This document shows, in pieces, positions 1-9,262 of a DNA stretch of 64,000 nt (position 1 is its first letter; each line of letters starts with the position of its first letter). The stretch is from Bdellovibrio sp. ArHS (lineage in GTDB: Bacteria > Bdellovibrionota > Bdellovibrionia > Bdellovibrionales > Bdellovibrionaceae), in the NCBI RefSeq assembly GCF_000786105.1, contig NZ_JTEV01000007.1, forward strand, positions 1 through 64,000, in the 5' to 3' direction. Position numbers and translations under genes: made by a program. The notes below the pieces were generated by a model that saw only the letters and a program-made list of their open reading frames with translations, had not been told where the DNA came from and made no database searches.

Positions 1-219
1 GCCCCCTTTGAGCATTTGCACAGAGATCACTTTTTGTGGGTATTTGTAGCCTTCTGCCAATAAAAGAGTGCGAACTTCTTCGGGCAAAAGCCAGGGTGAT
101 TTAATTTTTTTCTGCAGATGTTTTTCGGCCTTCAGTTTGACTGCCGACGGAGCGATATCCATAAAAGAGGCCAAATCACTCAACGAGATGCAAAACTCCT
201 GTTGCGCCAATGCTGACAT
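1..219 (-). CDS. ParA/Soj-family ATPase with N-terminal HTH-like segment (partial)
   Basis: Translating the minus strand from the ATG at 219 gives 73 residues that run off the left edge. A strong Shine-Dalgarno (AGGAGG) lies just upstream of that ATG. Residues 10-35 read as a MerR/HTH-like segment (LSDLASFMDIAPSAVKLKAE). The sequence ends in VISVQMLKGG, the usual lead-in to the deviant Walker A motif (KGGxGKT) of ParA proteins. The family comprises ATPases that segregate chromosomes, plasmids or large complexes, and many members carry an N-terminal DNA-binding part. The ATPase body lies outside the window, so its catalytic residues cannot be checked, and a chromosomal versus plasmid-type role cannot be decided. 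Confidence 0.75.
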   Translation of the reverse strand, partial: MSALAQQEFCISLSDLASFMDIAPSAVKLKAEKHLQKKIKSPWLLPEEVRTLLLAEGYKYPQKVISVQMLKGG

Positions 220-292
220 CAGAAACCTCCTGGTGAATCAAGCCTACCCAGAGGCCTCGCCCAGCGCAAGGGCGGCGCACAGAGTTATTCGG

Positions 293-559
293 TTAGATTT
301 CCGGTGGGACGAAGTCTTCTAGATGCTGGGATTCCGTCTTCAGCAAAGAGCGCATCTCTTCGACATCGAAATTATAGGACCAAAGAAGCTGTTCCCGCAT
401 TTTTCGCAGCTGCCAGATTTGTTCAGGGGTCAAGGGATGAAGACCTTCAATCATGCGGCGAAGATGCAGATCGACCTCACGCTTAAAATCCCCATAATCA
501 AGGTCATCATCGTGATAGGTGTCCAAAAAATGCAGGAACTCCTGAACCGCAGGACTCAT
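293..559 (-). CDS. Small hypothetical acidic helical protein
   Basis: An 88-residue frame on the minus strand starts at an ATG with a GGGGGTGA ribosome-binding site. The product is charged and probably all-helical (Asp-rich near residues 14-22), with no signal peptide, membrane span or cysteine. I do not recognise a family. It lies just upstream of the parA-like gene on the same strand, about 70 bases away, so the two may be cotranscribed. The good ribosome-binding site and helical composition support a real gene. Confidence 0.55.
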   Translation of the reverse strand: MSPAVQEFLHFLDTYHDDDLDYGDFKREVDLHLRRMIEGLHPLTPEQIWQLRKMREQLLWSYNFDVEEMRSLLKTESQHLEDFVPPEI

Positions 560-663
560 AAATCACCCCCTGCCGCCCATTGTTGCATTCTCTTGCCACT
601 CCCTCCTGGGTATATGTCCCCTGATGCCAAAAATCAGGCCTGACCCTGGCTGAAAGGATGTCT

Positions 664-1002
664 ATGGCCCCAAGTTGGCTTGCCGCTTATGTCATTGGTT
701 GGCTTCAGGCGAACCTTCAAAAGGTCGGCCTTTTATGGCGTGAGTCGAACTCGGATCTGGAGGGTTTTCAGGAGGGAAAAGAAGCGCAAGCCCTGAGGGG
801 CTACGAAAAGAATCTTTTGCTAATGGGTAGTTTTTTCCTATTTTTGAGCTGGCTGGGGTTCTTCTTCAACCTTCTCGTCTTAATTTCCGTGCATTCTTGG
901 GCGGTCTCTCGTAAAGAAAGGTTTCTATTTTCCAGTGCTTTGACCGAACAGGATCTTCTTGTCGAGCAAGTGCAAGAGATTCTGAAGGAGTTCCCAACAT
1001 GA
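664..1002 (+). CDS. Small inner-membrane protein, unknown function
   Basis: The product has 112 residues with one clear hydrophobic hairpin or span at about residues 50-80 (LLLMGSFFLFLSWLGFFFNL), flanked by charged ends. I chose the ATG at 664 rather than the in-frame ATG at 658 because GAAAGGA at 652-658 is then correctly spaced; with 658 it would touch the start codon. The stop overlaps the start of the pseudouridine synthase gene by four bases (ATGA), which implies translational coupling. No domain is recognised. Confidence 0.6.
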   Translation: MAPSWLAAYVIGWLQANLQKVGLLWRESNSDLEGFQEGKEAQALRGYEKNLLLMGSFFLFLSWLGFFFNLLVLISVHSWAVSRKERFLFSSALTEQDLLVEQVQEILKEFPT

Positions 1003-1670
1003 AGCCCGTTAATAAACTTCCCGTGGTTGAAAAATCCAAACATTGGCTGATTATCAACAAACCCACTGGCATTTCCGTGCACAACGAAGCGGGTGACGTT
1101 CGCAGTATTTTAAAAAAGCAACTTCACCCCGGAACTTTCCATGACATCTACCCGGTGCACCGCCTGGATAAAGAAACCAGTGGTCTTCTGGTCGTTGCCA
1201 CCGAACAAGAAACCGCCGCCGCTTTGGCCGAACAGTTTCAAACTCACAAAGCCGAAAAAATGTACTACGCCGTCTTGCGTGGCGCGATGGATGTTTCCGA
1301 CAAATGGCAAGAGTGGACCACGCCGATCTCTGATAAGTCAGAAGGTCGCAAAAACCCCCAAGGTCTTTTGAAAGACCGCCTGGAAGCCAAAACCCTTTAC
1401 AAAGTGATCAAATCGAACCAGTACTTCTCGCTGGTCGAGGTGCGCCTGTTAACCGGCCGCCAACATCAAATTCGTAAGCACGCGGCCTTGGCTAAACATG
1501 CCATTGTCGGCGACACTCGTTACGGCGATCCTACCTACAACGACAAAATGGCCGAGATCTACAAAACAGATCGCATGTTCTTGCATGCGTTCCAACTGAC
1601 CCTACCCATTGGCGGACGCGTTCAGACTTTTGAAACGCCCCTGCCTCCTGATTTTCAGAAAATGTTCTAA
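999..1670 (+). CDS. RluA-family RNA pseudouridine synthase
   Basis: The 223-residue product carries the catalytic signature HRLDKETSGL at about residues 51-60 (the Asp is the nucleophile of the family), the N-terminal INKPTGISVH element and the later LLTGRQHQIRKH motif. These proteins isomerise specific uridines in rRNA or tRNA to pseudouridine. There is no S4 RNA-binding domain, so this is a short form similar to RluA, RluE-like or TruC types; which nucleotide it modifies cannot be told from sequence alone. The start overlaps the membrane-protein gene upstream. It converges on the helicase gene with only two bases between the stops. Confidence 0.9.
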   Translation: MKPVNKLPVVEKSKHWLIINKPTGISVHNEAGDVRSILKKQLHPGTFHDIYPVHRLDKETSGLLVVATEQETAAALAEQFQTHKAEKMYYAVLRGAMDVSDKWQEWTTPISDKSEGRKNPQGLLKDRLEAKTLYKVIKSNQYFSLVEVRLLTGRQHQIRKHAALAKHAIVGDTRYGDPTYNDKMAEIYKTDRMFLHAFQLTLPIGGRVQTFETPLPPDFQKMF

Positions 1671-1672
1671 GA

Positions 1673-3697
1673 TTATTTTTTCGGCGGTGGCGTCAGCTTG
1701 CTATCAAGCTTCGCCAAAAAGCTGGAAACCAGGTCTTCGCGCTCTTGTCCCGATACAGGGCGCGCGCCCAAAGGGAACTCAGTATAAAGCTCTTTCGGGA
1801 TCTCTAAAAGAAATCTGGAGGGAGCTGAGGGACGAACCACGCCATTCTTCTTGCGTTGCTGACAGCGCGACATAACCAGACGTCTTTTTGCGCGGGTCAC
1901 GCCGACGTAGAATAAACGGCGCTCTTCGTCGATATCAGACCCCAGGTTTTTATGAGGCAAGAGATCCTCTTCGATCCCCGCCAGAATCACGATCGGGAAC
2001 TCCAACCCTTTCGAGGCATGCAAGGTCATCAATTGAACCTTGTTAGGTTCTTCTTCTTCCCCGGACATATCATCCCGGAGCAACATCGCATCCACGAAAG
2101 ATTTGATATTTTCCACGTCATAAGACCGACGTCCTAGATACGCATCCAAAATACGGCCCAGGATTTCGACGACCATCCACTTTTTCTCGGCACTGGTCGG
2201 GTCCGCAGCCGTGCCGTACACGTATTCGCGATAACCGATATCGGCAAAAATCTGCACCATCTTCGCGCCTGGCGACGAACCGACATTGTAATCCAAAATG
2301 TTTTTGGGCAGATCTTCGATGAACTTCATTAATTCGTCGATCGCAAGGCCGGCTTTTTCCTGCACTTCAGCCTCCCGCCAAAAACGACAGGCATCGACAA
2401 AGTTAATACGCTTTTTCAAGGCAAACTCGCTCAGTTTTTCAATGGTCGTATCACCGATCCCGCGCGAAGGCACATTGATGATCCGGCGCAAGGAAACCTC
2501 GTTAGGTGCCAAGGCCTGCTTCAAATAAGCCATCAGATCTTTGATTTCGCGGCGATCGAAAATCGAGGTGCCTCCAGAGATATGATAAGGAATGTTAGCC
2601 CGTCGCAAAGAGGATTCGATCAAACCACCCTGGGTGTTAGAACGATATAAAACGGCAAAGTCCTTATACGAATGGCCTTGGCGCAGGAAGTGCTGTACTT
2701 CACTGACCACAAATTCACATTCATCTTCTTCGCGCTCCAGCAGGAACATTTCAGGCAGAACCCCGGTGCTTTGCGCGATTTCCGCCCGCAAGACTTTTCC
2801 GTGGCGGTTTTTATTTTTGGAGATAGCGGCATTGGCCACAGCCAGAATTTCCGCCGAAGAGCGATAGTTTCGCTCAAGCTTAATCACTTCACAGTTTTTA
2901 AACTCTTGGGGAAAATTCAGAATGTTTTTTACTTCAGCGCCCCGCCAACCATAAATGGATTGATCGTCATCGCCGACCACCGTCAGATTATTGTGGGACT
3001 TTACGATCTGATGAATCAGATCCATTTGCAGGCGATTGGTGTCTTGAAACTCATCGACCATCACCTGACTGAACATGGATTGAACCTTTTCCAGAATATC
3101 TGGATGCTCTCGGAAAAGCTGCAAGGGCTTGATCAGAAGACCTTCAAAGTCCACGACCCCCAGATGCTCAAGGCGCTTGGCAAATTTCGGAGTCAGGACT
3201 TCGACCATCTCGTGGTATTCGTCAAAAGCCTCGGTCTGCGGCGCCAAGCCGGTGCGCTTGTCATTGATCATGGTAAGAATTTTATCGACGTCAAATTTGT
3301 CTTTGCCCGAATTCTTAATATCCTTCATCAGGTCTTTAAGAATGGCGTTGCAGTCCGTCTGATCGACGATGCCAAAATAGGGTGAAAGAGCGGCGTGTTT
3401 ATGGAAGCGCCGAAGAATTTGCAATCCGAATGAGTGAAAAGTCCCTGCCCAAAGATCTTTCCCGGTATTGCCTAACTTCGCCGCCACCCGATGCTTAAGT
3501 TCACGCGCGGCCTTGTTTGTGAACGTGAGAACGCAGATTTCCTGAGCCTGCGCCACCCGTTCCGAAATCAGTCGCCCCGTTCTTGAAACAAGAACTGTCG
3601 TTTTTCCTGAACCCGCTCCTGCCAAAATAAGCAAAGGGCCGTAATTGTGCTTTACGGCCTTTTGCTGCTCGGGGTTCAGCCCCTTAAGCCATTCCAT
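1673..3697 (-). CDS. UvrD/Rep/PcrA-family ATP-dependent DNA helicase
   Basis: This superfamily 1A 3'-5' helicase has about 674 residues, matching Rep and PcrA in length. Visible motifs are LNPEQQKAV (Q motif) at 7-15, Walker A GAGSGKTT at 27-34, Walker B/II VDEFQDTN, motif III DDQSIYGWRGA, and the C-terminal TLHASKGLEF and YVGVTRAKRRL motifs. Expected roles are repair-associated unwinding and removal of proteins from replication forks. A start at the ATG at 3697 is preferred over the GTG at 3706 because family members begin close to the Q motif. The C-terminus ends soon after the helicase core, so there is no Tudor-like UvrD tail; the neighbouring gene at 3746-4186 may supply a related domain as a separate protein. 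Confidence 0.93.
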   Translation of the reverse strand: MEWLKGLNPEQQKAVKHNYGPLLILAGAGSGKTTVLVSRTGRLISERVAQAQEICVLTFTNKAARELKHRVAAKLGNTGKDLWAGTFHSFGLQILRRFHKHAALSPYFGIVDQTDCNAILKDLMKDIKNSGKDKFDVDKILTMINDKRTGLAPQTEAFDEYHEMVEVLTPKFAKRLEHLGVVDFEGLLIKPLQLFREHPDILEKVQSMFSQVMVDEFQDTNRLQMDLIHQIVKSHNNLTVVGDDDQSIYGWRGAEVKNILNFPQEFKNCEVIKLERNYRSSAEILAVANAAISKNKNRHGKVLRAEIAQSTGVLPEMFLLEREEDECEFVVSEVQHFLRQGHSYKDFAVLYRSNTQGGLIESSLRRANIPYHISGGTSIFDRREIKDLMAYLKQALAPNEVSLRRIINVPSRGIGDTTIEKLSEFALKKRINFVDACRFWREAEVQEKAGLAIDELMKFIEDLPKNILDYNVGSSPGAKMVQIFADIGYREYVYGTAADPTSAEKKWMVVEILGRILDAYLGRRSYDVENIKSFVDAMLLRDDMSGEEEEPNKVQLMTLHASKGLEFPIVILAGIEEDLLPHKNLGSDIDEERRLFYVGVTRAKRRLVMSRCQQRKKNGVVRPSAPSRFLLEIPKELYTEFPLGARPVSGQEREDLVSSFLAKLDSKLTPPPKK

Positions 3698-3711
3698 AAT
3701 ACTCACTACTC

Positions 3712-3735
3712 GAAGGCCGAAGAACTTCGGCCTTC
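3712..3735. terminator. Perfect inverted repeat between zinc-ribbon gene and helicase gene
   Basis: GAAGGCCGAAG and CTTCGGCCTTC are exact reverse complements separated by AA. The hairpin lies after the stop of the 3746-4186 gene (minus strand) and just before the helicase start. No U-run follows on either strand, so it could be a pause site, a processing site or an operator rather than a standard terminator. Confidence 0.45.
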
Positions 3736-3745
3736 CTGATACAGA

Positions 3746-4186
3746 TTAAACTCGATTGTGGATCAATGTACGAACTTCATCTTCAAAGACGACTTCGATT
3801 TTATCAGACATCGCGTCTTTGACGAAACCCATGCCAAATTTGGGATGCTGAAGTTTCGTGTTCTTTTCAAACTTGCCCTTCATATTGTATGCAGCCGTCG
3901 GTGCATTTTCATTCGCCATCAGCATTTCGTATTCATTGCGGTGGCTGGAGCGACGGGAGTTCATTGTCTGTTCACGCTTCTTGGCTGCCGCCCCAGTCAA
4001 AGGCTTGCCCGTTTTTGTTTGCGCTTTAGGAAGAGAGTATGTTTTCTGAGACCCGCAAATCTCACATTTGATTTTCGCGGAAGTCGCCGATGTGTGGGCT
4101 AGGACCACATGGTATCTATCAGCATCACATTTTTTGCAAAACGCAAAAAAAGATTTCGCGACGGGGGGCAGTGTATTCATCGTCAT
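3746..4186 (-). CDS. Zinc-ribbon protein with C-terminal SH3-like HPKFGxG domain
   Basis: The product has 146 residues. Two CxxC pairs (CKKC at about 17-20 and CEIC at about 41-44) form a probable zinc ribbon. The C-terminal part HPKFGMGFVKDAMSDKIEVV resembles the small Tudor/SH3-like domain found at the C-terminus of some UvrD helicases and in CarD-like delta-proteobacterial proteins. The middle is basic and Lys-rich. It lies directly upstream of the helicase gene on the same strand, so a nucleic-acid-binding accessory role is reasonable, but that is inference. The ribosome-binding site AGGAAG supports the ATG at 4186. Confidence 0.7.
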   Translation of the reverse strand: MTMNTLPPVAKSFFAFCKKCDADRYHVVLAHTSATSAKIKCEICGSQKTYSLPKAQTKTGKPLTGAAAKKREQTMNSRRSSHRNEYEMLMANENAPTAAYNMKGKFEKNTKLQHPKFGMGFVKDAMSDKIEVVFEDEVRTLIHNRV

Positions 4187-4198
4187 TTTTCTTCCTAT

Positions 4199-5131
4199 CT
4201 AGTATTGTTGTTTCAAACTATAAATCATTAATTTTTCATCAAGCTTCTTCTGCGCGATTTCACTCGCACTCAAGAAGTAAGGACCTTTGTTGCCCTCGAT
4301 ACGCTGTTGGAACTCCAGCATGCTCTGCTCGCTTTTCGGATCAATCATCGCACCGGTCGGGCCATAGTTTTCCAAAAACGCATAGTCTTCGCCTTTGTTG
4401 AAAAACTTTTCCCAGTTATTGGTATTTACTTTCACTCGGTATGTGATCGTTTTGGCGTGAGAATGCACTGGCGCATACGCTCCAATCACTTCCAGGTGAC
4501 CATAATGCGAGTGCAGCTTTAAAGCCGGGCTTCCCCATTGGGTCATTCCCGAACACTGATCGACGTTGGCATACCACAGACCGAAGGCTTTGGATAAGAA
4601 TCCCAAACCGTAAAGCCCTTCTCCTTGCGGCAATAACGAGTTGATCGAGCACAGGTTGTGGGCGACCCACTCTCCACGATGCATCGTCGGAATGATGATG
4701 AACAAAGATAAAGGAATCCAATCCATCTCATCCAGTGACGTGACTTCTTTCAGCACGCCAGATGTTTTGATCGGAGAATTTGTCGCTGGATACTTTTGAG
4801 GATCCAAGGCTTCACGCATGCTTTTCGTCAACGCGGATGGTTTGCAGGCAAAACCCGCCACAAACCCCGGCATCACGGCACAATCATAAAACACCCAACG
4901 AGGCATGGCCATGTTGGAAGGACCGAAGGCTCTTTCTTCGATAGAGTAAATACGATCCGCGAAAGCCAATTCGCCGATATCCAAAGGATCTTTGAAAATA
5001 GGTTGTTTAGGAAACCAGTCCAAACGATGAAGGGAACCAGGTTGGGCAATTTGGTTTTCTGGACGAACAAACACATAAGGGCGAATATCTTCGCGCTCCA
5101 TCCAGTCCGCTTTTGCCAATAGTGAATTCAT
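4199..5131 (-). CDS. Hypothetical cytosolic protein, 310 residues
   Basis: A long uninterrupted frame with a GGAG site upstream and 12 bases to the next gene. There is no signal peptide. The sequence is rich in aromatic residues and contains a His cluster (HSHYGHLEVIGAYAPVHSH, about residues 206-224) that could bind metal or substrate. I recognise no family. It sits in a minus-strand run after fumC, zinc-ribbon and helicase genes, which gives no clear function. Confidence 0.6.
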   Translation of the reverse strand: MNSLLAKADWMEREDIRPYVFVRPENQIAQPGSLHRLDWFPKQPIFKDPLDIGELAFADRIYSIEERAFGPSNMAMPRWVFYDCAVMPGFVAGFACKPSALTKSMREALDPQKYPATNSPIKTSGVLKEVTSLDEMDWIPLSLFIIIPTMHRGEWVAHNLCSINSLLPQGEGLYGLGFLSKAFGLWYANVDQCSGMTQWGSPALKLHSHYGHLEVIGAYAPVHSHAKTITYRVKVNTNNWEKFFNKGEDYAFLENYGPTGAMIDPKSEQSMLEFQQRIEGNKGPYFLSASEIAQKKLDEKLMIYSLKQQY

Positions 5132-5160
5132 CGAATGCTACTCCAGTTCCGGCCAGGCGG

Positions 5161-6546
5161 CTACCGCCCTACCATATCCTTAGGTTGTACTATCTTATCA
5201 AATTCTTCGCCAGAAAGGAGTCCAAGATTGATGGCTTCGTCGCGCAGTGTAGTGCCGTTTTTATGGGCAGTTTTCGCAATTTTAGCTGCATTATCATAGC
5301 CAATGTGAGGATTCAGAGCAGTTACCAGCATTAATGACTGCTCGAGATGCTTCTGAATCTGTTTGGCATTGGCTTCGATCCCGACAACACAGTGATCGGT
5401 GAAGGATTCACAGGCGTCGGCCAGCAAACGAATCGAGTTTAAAACATTAAAAACGATCAGGGGCTTAAAGACGTTCAGTTCAAAGTGCCCCGTCGCACCG
5501 CCAATGGACACCGCCACGTGATTCCCCATGACTTGCGCACAGACCATGGTCATGGCTTCACTCTGAGTTGGGTTCACTTTTCCGGGCATAATAGAGCTGC
5601 CAGGCTCGTTTTCCGGAAGATGCAGCTCGCCAATTCCACACCGAGGCCCCGATCCCAAAAGACGAATGTCATTGGCAATCTTCATCAAAGACACGGCCAC
5701 GGAATTGAGGGCCCCACTGACTTCAACCAACGCATCATGCGCGGCCAAAGCTTCAAATTTATTTTCGGCTGAAACAAACGGAATCTGGGTTTCTGCGGCA
5801 ATAGCCTGGGCCGCTTGTTCCGCGAATTGCGGATGCGTGTTTAAACCGGTGCCGACCGCCGTCCCGCCTAAGGCCAGCTCATGCAAATGAGGCAATGTGT
5901 TTTTGACTCTCTGAAGGGAGTGCTTCATCTGCGTGGAATATCCCGAAAACTCTTGCCCCAGAGTCAACGGTGTCGCATCCATCAAATGGGTGCGCCCGAT
6001 TTTGACAATGTCTTTAAATTCATTTTGTTTTTGTTCTAAGGCTTTGTGCAGCTTTGCCATCATCGGCAACAAACGATGATGAATCTGCTCGGCCACCGCG
6101 ATGTGCATGGCCGTGGGAAAAGTGTCGTTGGACGACTGCCCTTTATTCACGTCATCATTTGGGTGAATCTCTTTGCTGGGCAACTGAATTCCCAGCATAT
6201 CCATGGCCCGGTTGGCAATAACCTCATTGGCATTCATATTTGTCTGAGTGCCCGACCCGGTTTGCCACACGACCAGAGGAAAGTGAGCATCCAGTTTGCC
6301 TGCGATCACTTCATCGGCAGCTCTAACAATGACGTCCTTCTTTTTTGCCTCCAACAAGCCCAACTTGTGATTTGTTTGTGCGGCACATTTTTTTAAAATT
6401 CCTAAAGCGCGGATCATTTCGCGAGGAAAACGATCGCCGCCAATGCGAAAATTCTGCGTCGACCGTTGCGTCTGAGCTCCCCAGAATTTGTCAGCGGGAA
6501 CTTGGACTTCGCCCATGGTGTCTTTTTCAATGCGCATATCTGCCAT
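5161..6546 (-). CDS. fumC: Class II fumarate hydratase (fumarase C)
   Basis: The 461-residue product matches the class II fumarase length. It shows [13 protein letters not shown] (about 97-109), [14 protein letters not shown] (about 128-141) and the superfamily signature [11 protein letters not shown] (about 316-326). It interconverts fumarate and malate in the TCA cycle and needs no iron-sulfur cluster. The ATG at 6546 is chosen because GAAGGAG sits seven bases upstream; the in-frame GTG at 6552 would overlap that site. Aspartase shares the fold, but the sequence pattern fits fumarase. Confidence 0.95.
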   Translation of the reverse strand: MADMRIEKDTMGEVQVPADKFWGAQTQRSTQNFRIGGDRFPREMIRALGILKKCAAQTNHKLGLLEAKKKDVIVRAADEVIAGKLDAHFPLVVWQTGSGTQTNMNANEVIANRAMDMLGIQLPSKEIHPNDDVNKGQSSNDTFPTAMHIAVAEQIHHRLLPMMAKLHKALEQKQNEFKDIVKIGRTHLMDATPLTLGQEFSGYSTQMKHSLQRVKNTLPHLHELALGGTAVGTGLNTHPQFAEQAAQAIAAETQIPFVSAENKFEALAAHDALVEVSGALNSVAVSLMKIANDIRLLGSGPRCGIGELHLPENEPGSSIMPGKVNPTQSEAMTMVCAQVMGNHVAVSIGGATGHFELNVFKPLIVFNVLNSIRLLADACESFTDHCVVGIEANAKQIQKHLEQSLMLVTALNPHIGYDNAAKIAKTAHKNGTTLRDEAINLGLLSGEEFDKIVQPKDMVGR

Positions 6547-6570
6547 TTGCACACTCCTTCAGGATTTACT

Positions 6571-7335
6571 TTAGTTCTTTCTTGCCACTTGGCCTACGTG
6601 AGCCTGATCCGTTGGATAAATAACAAGTTCCTGGATATTCACGTGCGCCGGGCGCGCCACGCACCACGCGATGGTTTCGGCAATATCCTGCGCGGAAAGA
6701 GGCGTCATGCCTTCGTAAACCTTATCCGCCTTGGTTTGATCTTCAAATCGAACGAAAGAAAATTCAGTGTGGACCATGCCCGGCTCAATATTTGTCACCC
6801 GCACCTTACTTCCCAAAAGATCCATGCGCAGACCTTCACTGAGGGCACGCACAGCAAACTTCGTAGCGCAGTAAACACCGCCGCCCGGATAAGTCCAGCG
6901 CCCCGCAACCGACCCCAGATTCACAATATGACCGGCATTTCTTCGCACCATGTACTCCACGATGCCACGAGTGACGTACAAAAGCCCCTTGATGTTGGTA
7001 TCGATCATCGTGTCCCAATCTTGAAGCTTTCCATCTTGCATTTTATCAACGCCTTTAGCCAGTCCGGCATTGTTCACAAGGACGTCGATAGAGGCCATCT
7101 CTGCCGCGTGCGCGTTCATAAACTGTGTCACTTCATCACGGTCACTAATATCAAAGTGAGCGGTTTTAACCTGAACGTTCGGATGTGCCGCCTTTAAGGC
7201 CGCCTCAAGTTCCGTCAGTCTTTCCTGTCGGCGCCCGGTCGCAAAAATGCTATACCCCTGCCCCGCCAACGCCAACGCTGTCGCCCAGCCAATCCCCGAT
7301 GTCGCCCCAGTAATAAATACCCATTTTTTTTCCAT
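6571..7335 (-). CDS. Short-chain dehydrogenase/reductase (YdfG-like)
   Basis: The 254-residue classical SDR has the cofactor motif TGATSGIG at 9-16, NNAG at 88-91, the catalytic Ser142, Tyr155 and Lys159 (YCATK) and a PG motif after the last strand. The pattern and length resemble YdfG, an NADP-dependent serine or 3-hydroxy acid dehydrogenase, but substrate cannot be read from sequence. It is 24 bases upstream of fumC on the same strand. Its start codon lies six bases from the hairpin repeat at 7341, so the repeat occupies its leader or promoter. Confidence 0.9.
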   Translation of the reverse strand: MEKKWVFITGATSGIGWATALALAGQGYSIFATGRRQERLTELEAALKAAHPNVQVKTAHFDISDRDEVTQFMNAHAAEMASIDVLVNNAGLAKGVDKMQDGKLQDWDTMIDTNIKGLLYVTRGIVEYMVRRNAGHIVNLGSVAGRWTYPGGGVYCATKFAVRALSEGLRMDLLGSKVRVTNIEPGMVHTEFSFVRFEDQTKADKVYEGMTPLSAQDIAETIAWCVARPAHVNIQELVIYPTDQAHVGQVARKN

Positions 7336-7340
7336 CCCTT

Positions 7341-7386
7341 AAAGGTACCTGCTTCCCTTTGTTGAGAAAAGGAAGCAGGTACCTTT
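7341..7386. repeat. Single-unit hairpin repeat (GGTACCTGCTTCC family)
   Basis: AAAGGTACCTGCTTCC (7341-7356) is an exact reverse complement of 7371-7386; the stem continues with one C-A mismatch and three A-T pairs to a GTTGAG loop. The same 20-base arm occurs at both ends of the element at 42958-43041, so this is a dispersed intergenic repeat. It lies between the divergent SDR gene and YchJ-like gene. It could act as a transcript end on either strand, since A/T-runs flank both arms. Confidence 0.9.
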
Positions 7387-7451
7387 TTGCGCGACGCGAT
7401 GCGAATGAAACTCTAGGTGGCAAAGGGGGCCTTGTGTTAGTTTCGCGGACT

Positions 7452-7847
7452 ATGAAATGTCCTTGTGGTTCTGAAAAAAATTATAGTGAATGTTGTGGTC
7501 CTTATCATTCTGGCAAAGCCTTGGCGCCGACGGCAGAGGCTTTGATGCGGTCCCGTTATTCCGCCTTTGCAAAAAATCAAATGGATTACTTGCGAGACAC
7601 GACCGATCCACAAACTTTAGACAGCATCGATGAGGACGCCAACCGCGAATGGGCCGAGCGCGCGCAGTTCCAAAAGCTGGAAATCATCAAGTCCGAAGAA
7701 AAAGGCACCAAGGGCACGGTTGAATTTAAAGCCTTTTACACGGTGGATGACGAAGACTATGTTCATCACGAAGTCAGCACCTTCCGCAAACAAGCGGGAG
7801 AATGGTTTTTTAAATCCGGCAAAATCAAAGCGGAGAAAACAAAATGA
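7452..7847 (+). CDS. YchJ-like SEC-C motif protein (UPF0225)
   Basis: The 131-residue product begins with a SEC-C zinc motif, MKCPCGSEKNYSECCG, followed by the family pattern LMRSRYSAFA at about 34-43. The C-terminal part is NTF2-like, as in YchJ. Biochemical function of the family is unknown; the SEC-C motif binds zinc and resembles the SecA tail. A GTG at 7434 with AAAGGGGG upstream is a possible alternative start, but family members begin right before the CPCG motif. It starts a tight run with the EVE and DusC genes. Confidence 0.87.
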   Translation: MKCPCGSEKNYSECCGPYHSGKALAPTAEALMRSRYSAFAKNQMDYLRDTTDPQTLDSIDEDANREWAERAQFQKLEIIKSEEKGTKGTVEFKAFYTVDDEDYVHHEVSTFRKQAGEWFFKSGKIKAEKTK

Positions 7848-8302
7848 AATACTGGTTGATGAAATCAGAACCGGACGTCTACTCCATCGACACTCTTCAA
7901 AAAGATAAAACGACCTGGTGGGAAGGCGTGCGCAACTATCAAGCCCGCAATTTCATGTCCAAAGAGATGTCTGTCGGAGATCTGGTTTTGTTCTATCATT
8001 CGAATGCCGAGCCCTCGGGCGTGGCAGGCATTGCTAAGGTTTCTAAAGCGGCGGCGGCGGATAAAACTCAATTCGACAAAAAATCAGATTACTTCGATGC
8101 AAAGGCCACCAAAGAAAAGCCAATCTGGTTCTGCGTGGAAGTGGAGTTCGTGGCCAAACTGAAAAACTTCATCAGCCTGACGGACCTGCGCGAAAATGAG
8201 AAACTGGCGGAGATGGTTGTCTTGCAGAAAGGTTCACGTCTGTCCGTGCAACCTGTCGACAAAAAACATTTCGAGATCGTTAAAAAAATGGGCGGCCTGT
8301 AG
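7844..8302 (+). CDS. EVE-domain protein (THYN1-like)
   Basis: The 152-residue product is one EVE domain: KYWLMKSEPD at the start, WEGVRNYQARNFM and GDLVLFYHSN in the middle, then a later KPIWFCVEV strand. EVE domains are PUA-related and bind modified bases in DNA or RNA. The start overlaps the YchJ-like gene by four bases (ATGA). Neighbouring DusC suggests, but does not prove, a link to modified RNA. Confidence 0.9.
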   Translation: MKYWLMKSEPDVYSIDTLQKDKTTWWEGVRNYQARNFMSKEMSVGDLVLFYHSNAEPSGVAGIAKVSKAAAADKTQFDKKSDYFDAKATKEKPIWFCVEVEFVAKLKNFISLTDLRENEKLAEMVVLQKGSRLSVQPVDKKHFEIVKKMGGL

Positions 8303-8305
8303 AAG

Positions 8306-9262
8306 ATGAAGCTGTTTTTGGCTCCGATGGAAGGTGTCGTTGACTGGGTGATGCGCGACACTTTAACGCAAATTGGTGGTGTGGATCAGTGTGTGACCGA
8401 GTTTCTGCGGGTCACCGATCGCCTGCACCCCGAGAGCGTCTTTTACAAAAACTGTCCCGAGCTAAAAACCAATTCCCGCACCCGCTGGGGCACACCTGTT
8501 TTCGTGCAACTTCTTGGCGGCCATGCCGAACCTTTAGCCCTCAATGCGCAAAGAGCCGTCAAGCTGGGGGCCTTAGGAATTGATTTGAATTTTGGTTGTC
8601 CCGCAAAAACAGTGAATCGCCACGACGGCGGCGCCAGCTTGTTGAAGTCCTGCGACCGTGTGCACACCATCGTCGACACCGTTCGCAAAGCCGTCCCAGA
8701 ACATATTCCCGTCACCGCGAAAATTCGCCTGGGTTTTGATGATCCGGCAAAATGTCTTGAGATCGCCCAAGCCGTCGAGGCGGCCAACGCCACCTGGCTG
8801 ACCGTGCACTGCCGAACCAAGACGGATGGTTACAAGCCGCCGGCCTACTGGGAGTGGATTCCTAAAATCAAAGAAGCGACCAAACTTAAAATCATCGCTA
8901 ACGGTGAAATCTGGAACGTCTCGGACTTCCACCGCTGTGTTGAAGTCACACAGTGTGAAGACTACATGATTGGTCGCGGAGTGATGAGCAACCCGTTCAT
9001 CTTCCAGCAGATCAAACAAAGTCTGTCTAAAGAACCCGTCGAGGAAATGACCTGGCAACGGGCTAAACCCTTACTGCCACAGTTCTTCGCGGCCAGCACA
9101 CTTTTTATCAACGACTATTTTGCGGTGTCGCGCACGAAACAGTGGCTTAAAGCTTTATCTTTAAAAAATGCCGAGGCCAAACAGGTCTTTGATGAAATAA
9201 AAATTCTTAAGAAGCCCAGTGAATTTCTCAGTCATCTTGAGCGCATCTGTTCTGCGCCCTAA
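8306..9262 (+). CDS. dusC: tRNA-dihydrouridine synthase, DusC type
   Basis: The 318-residue flavoprotein begins LFLAPMEGVVDWVMR, has the ITEF-like motif TEFLRVTDRL near 31-40, and the catalytic cysteine C98 in DLNFGCPAKTVN. A later IGRGVMSNP element fits FMN binding. The opening resembles E. coli DusC (U16 of tRNA) more than DusA or DusB. It reduces uridine to dihydrouridine with NADPH and FMN. The gene follows the EVE-domain gene by three bases and its stop overlaps the convergent 9259 gene by four bases. A second Dus gene lies at 13270-14358. Confidence 0.92.
   Translation: MKLFLAPMEGVVDWVMRDTLTQIGGVDQCVTEFLRVTDRLHPESVFYKNCPELKTNSRTRWGTPVFVQLLGGHAEPLALNAQRAVKLGALGIDLNFGCPAKTVNRHDGGASLLKSCDRVHTIVDTVRKAVPEHIPVTAKIRLGFDDPAKCLEIAQAVEAANATWLTVHCRTKTDGYKPPAYWEWIPKIKEATKLKIIANGEIWNVSDFHRCVEVTQCEDYMIGRGVMSNPFIFQQIKQSLSKEPVEEMTWQRAKPLLPQFFAASTLFINDYFAVSRTKQWLKALSLKNAEAKQVFDEIKILKKPSEFLSHLERICSAP

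Noticed and set aside
2672..3385. Plus-strand frame of 237 residues
   Set aside because: Antisense to the helicase core, which has all its motifs; shadow frame.
6466..7197. Long plus-strand frame of 243 residues
   Set aside because: Lies antisense to the SDR gene and fumC start; it is a shadow without motif.
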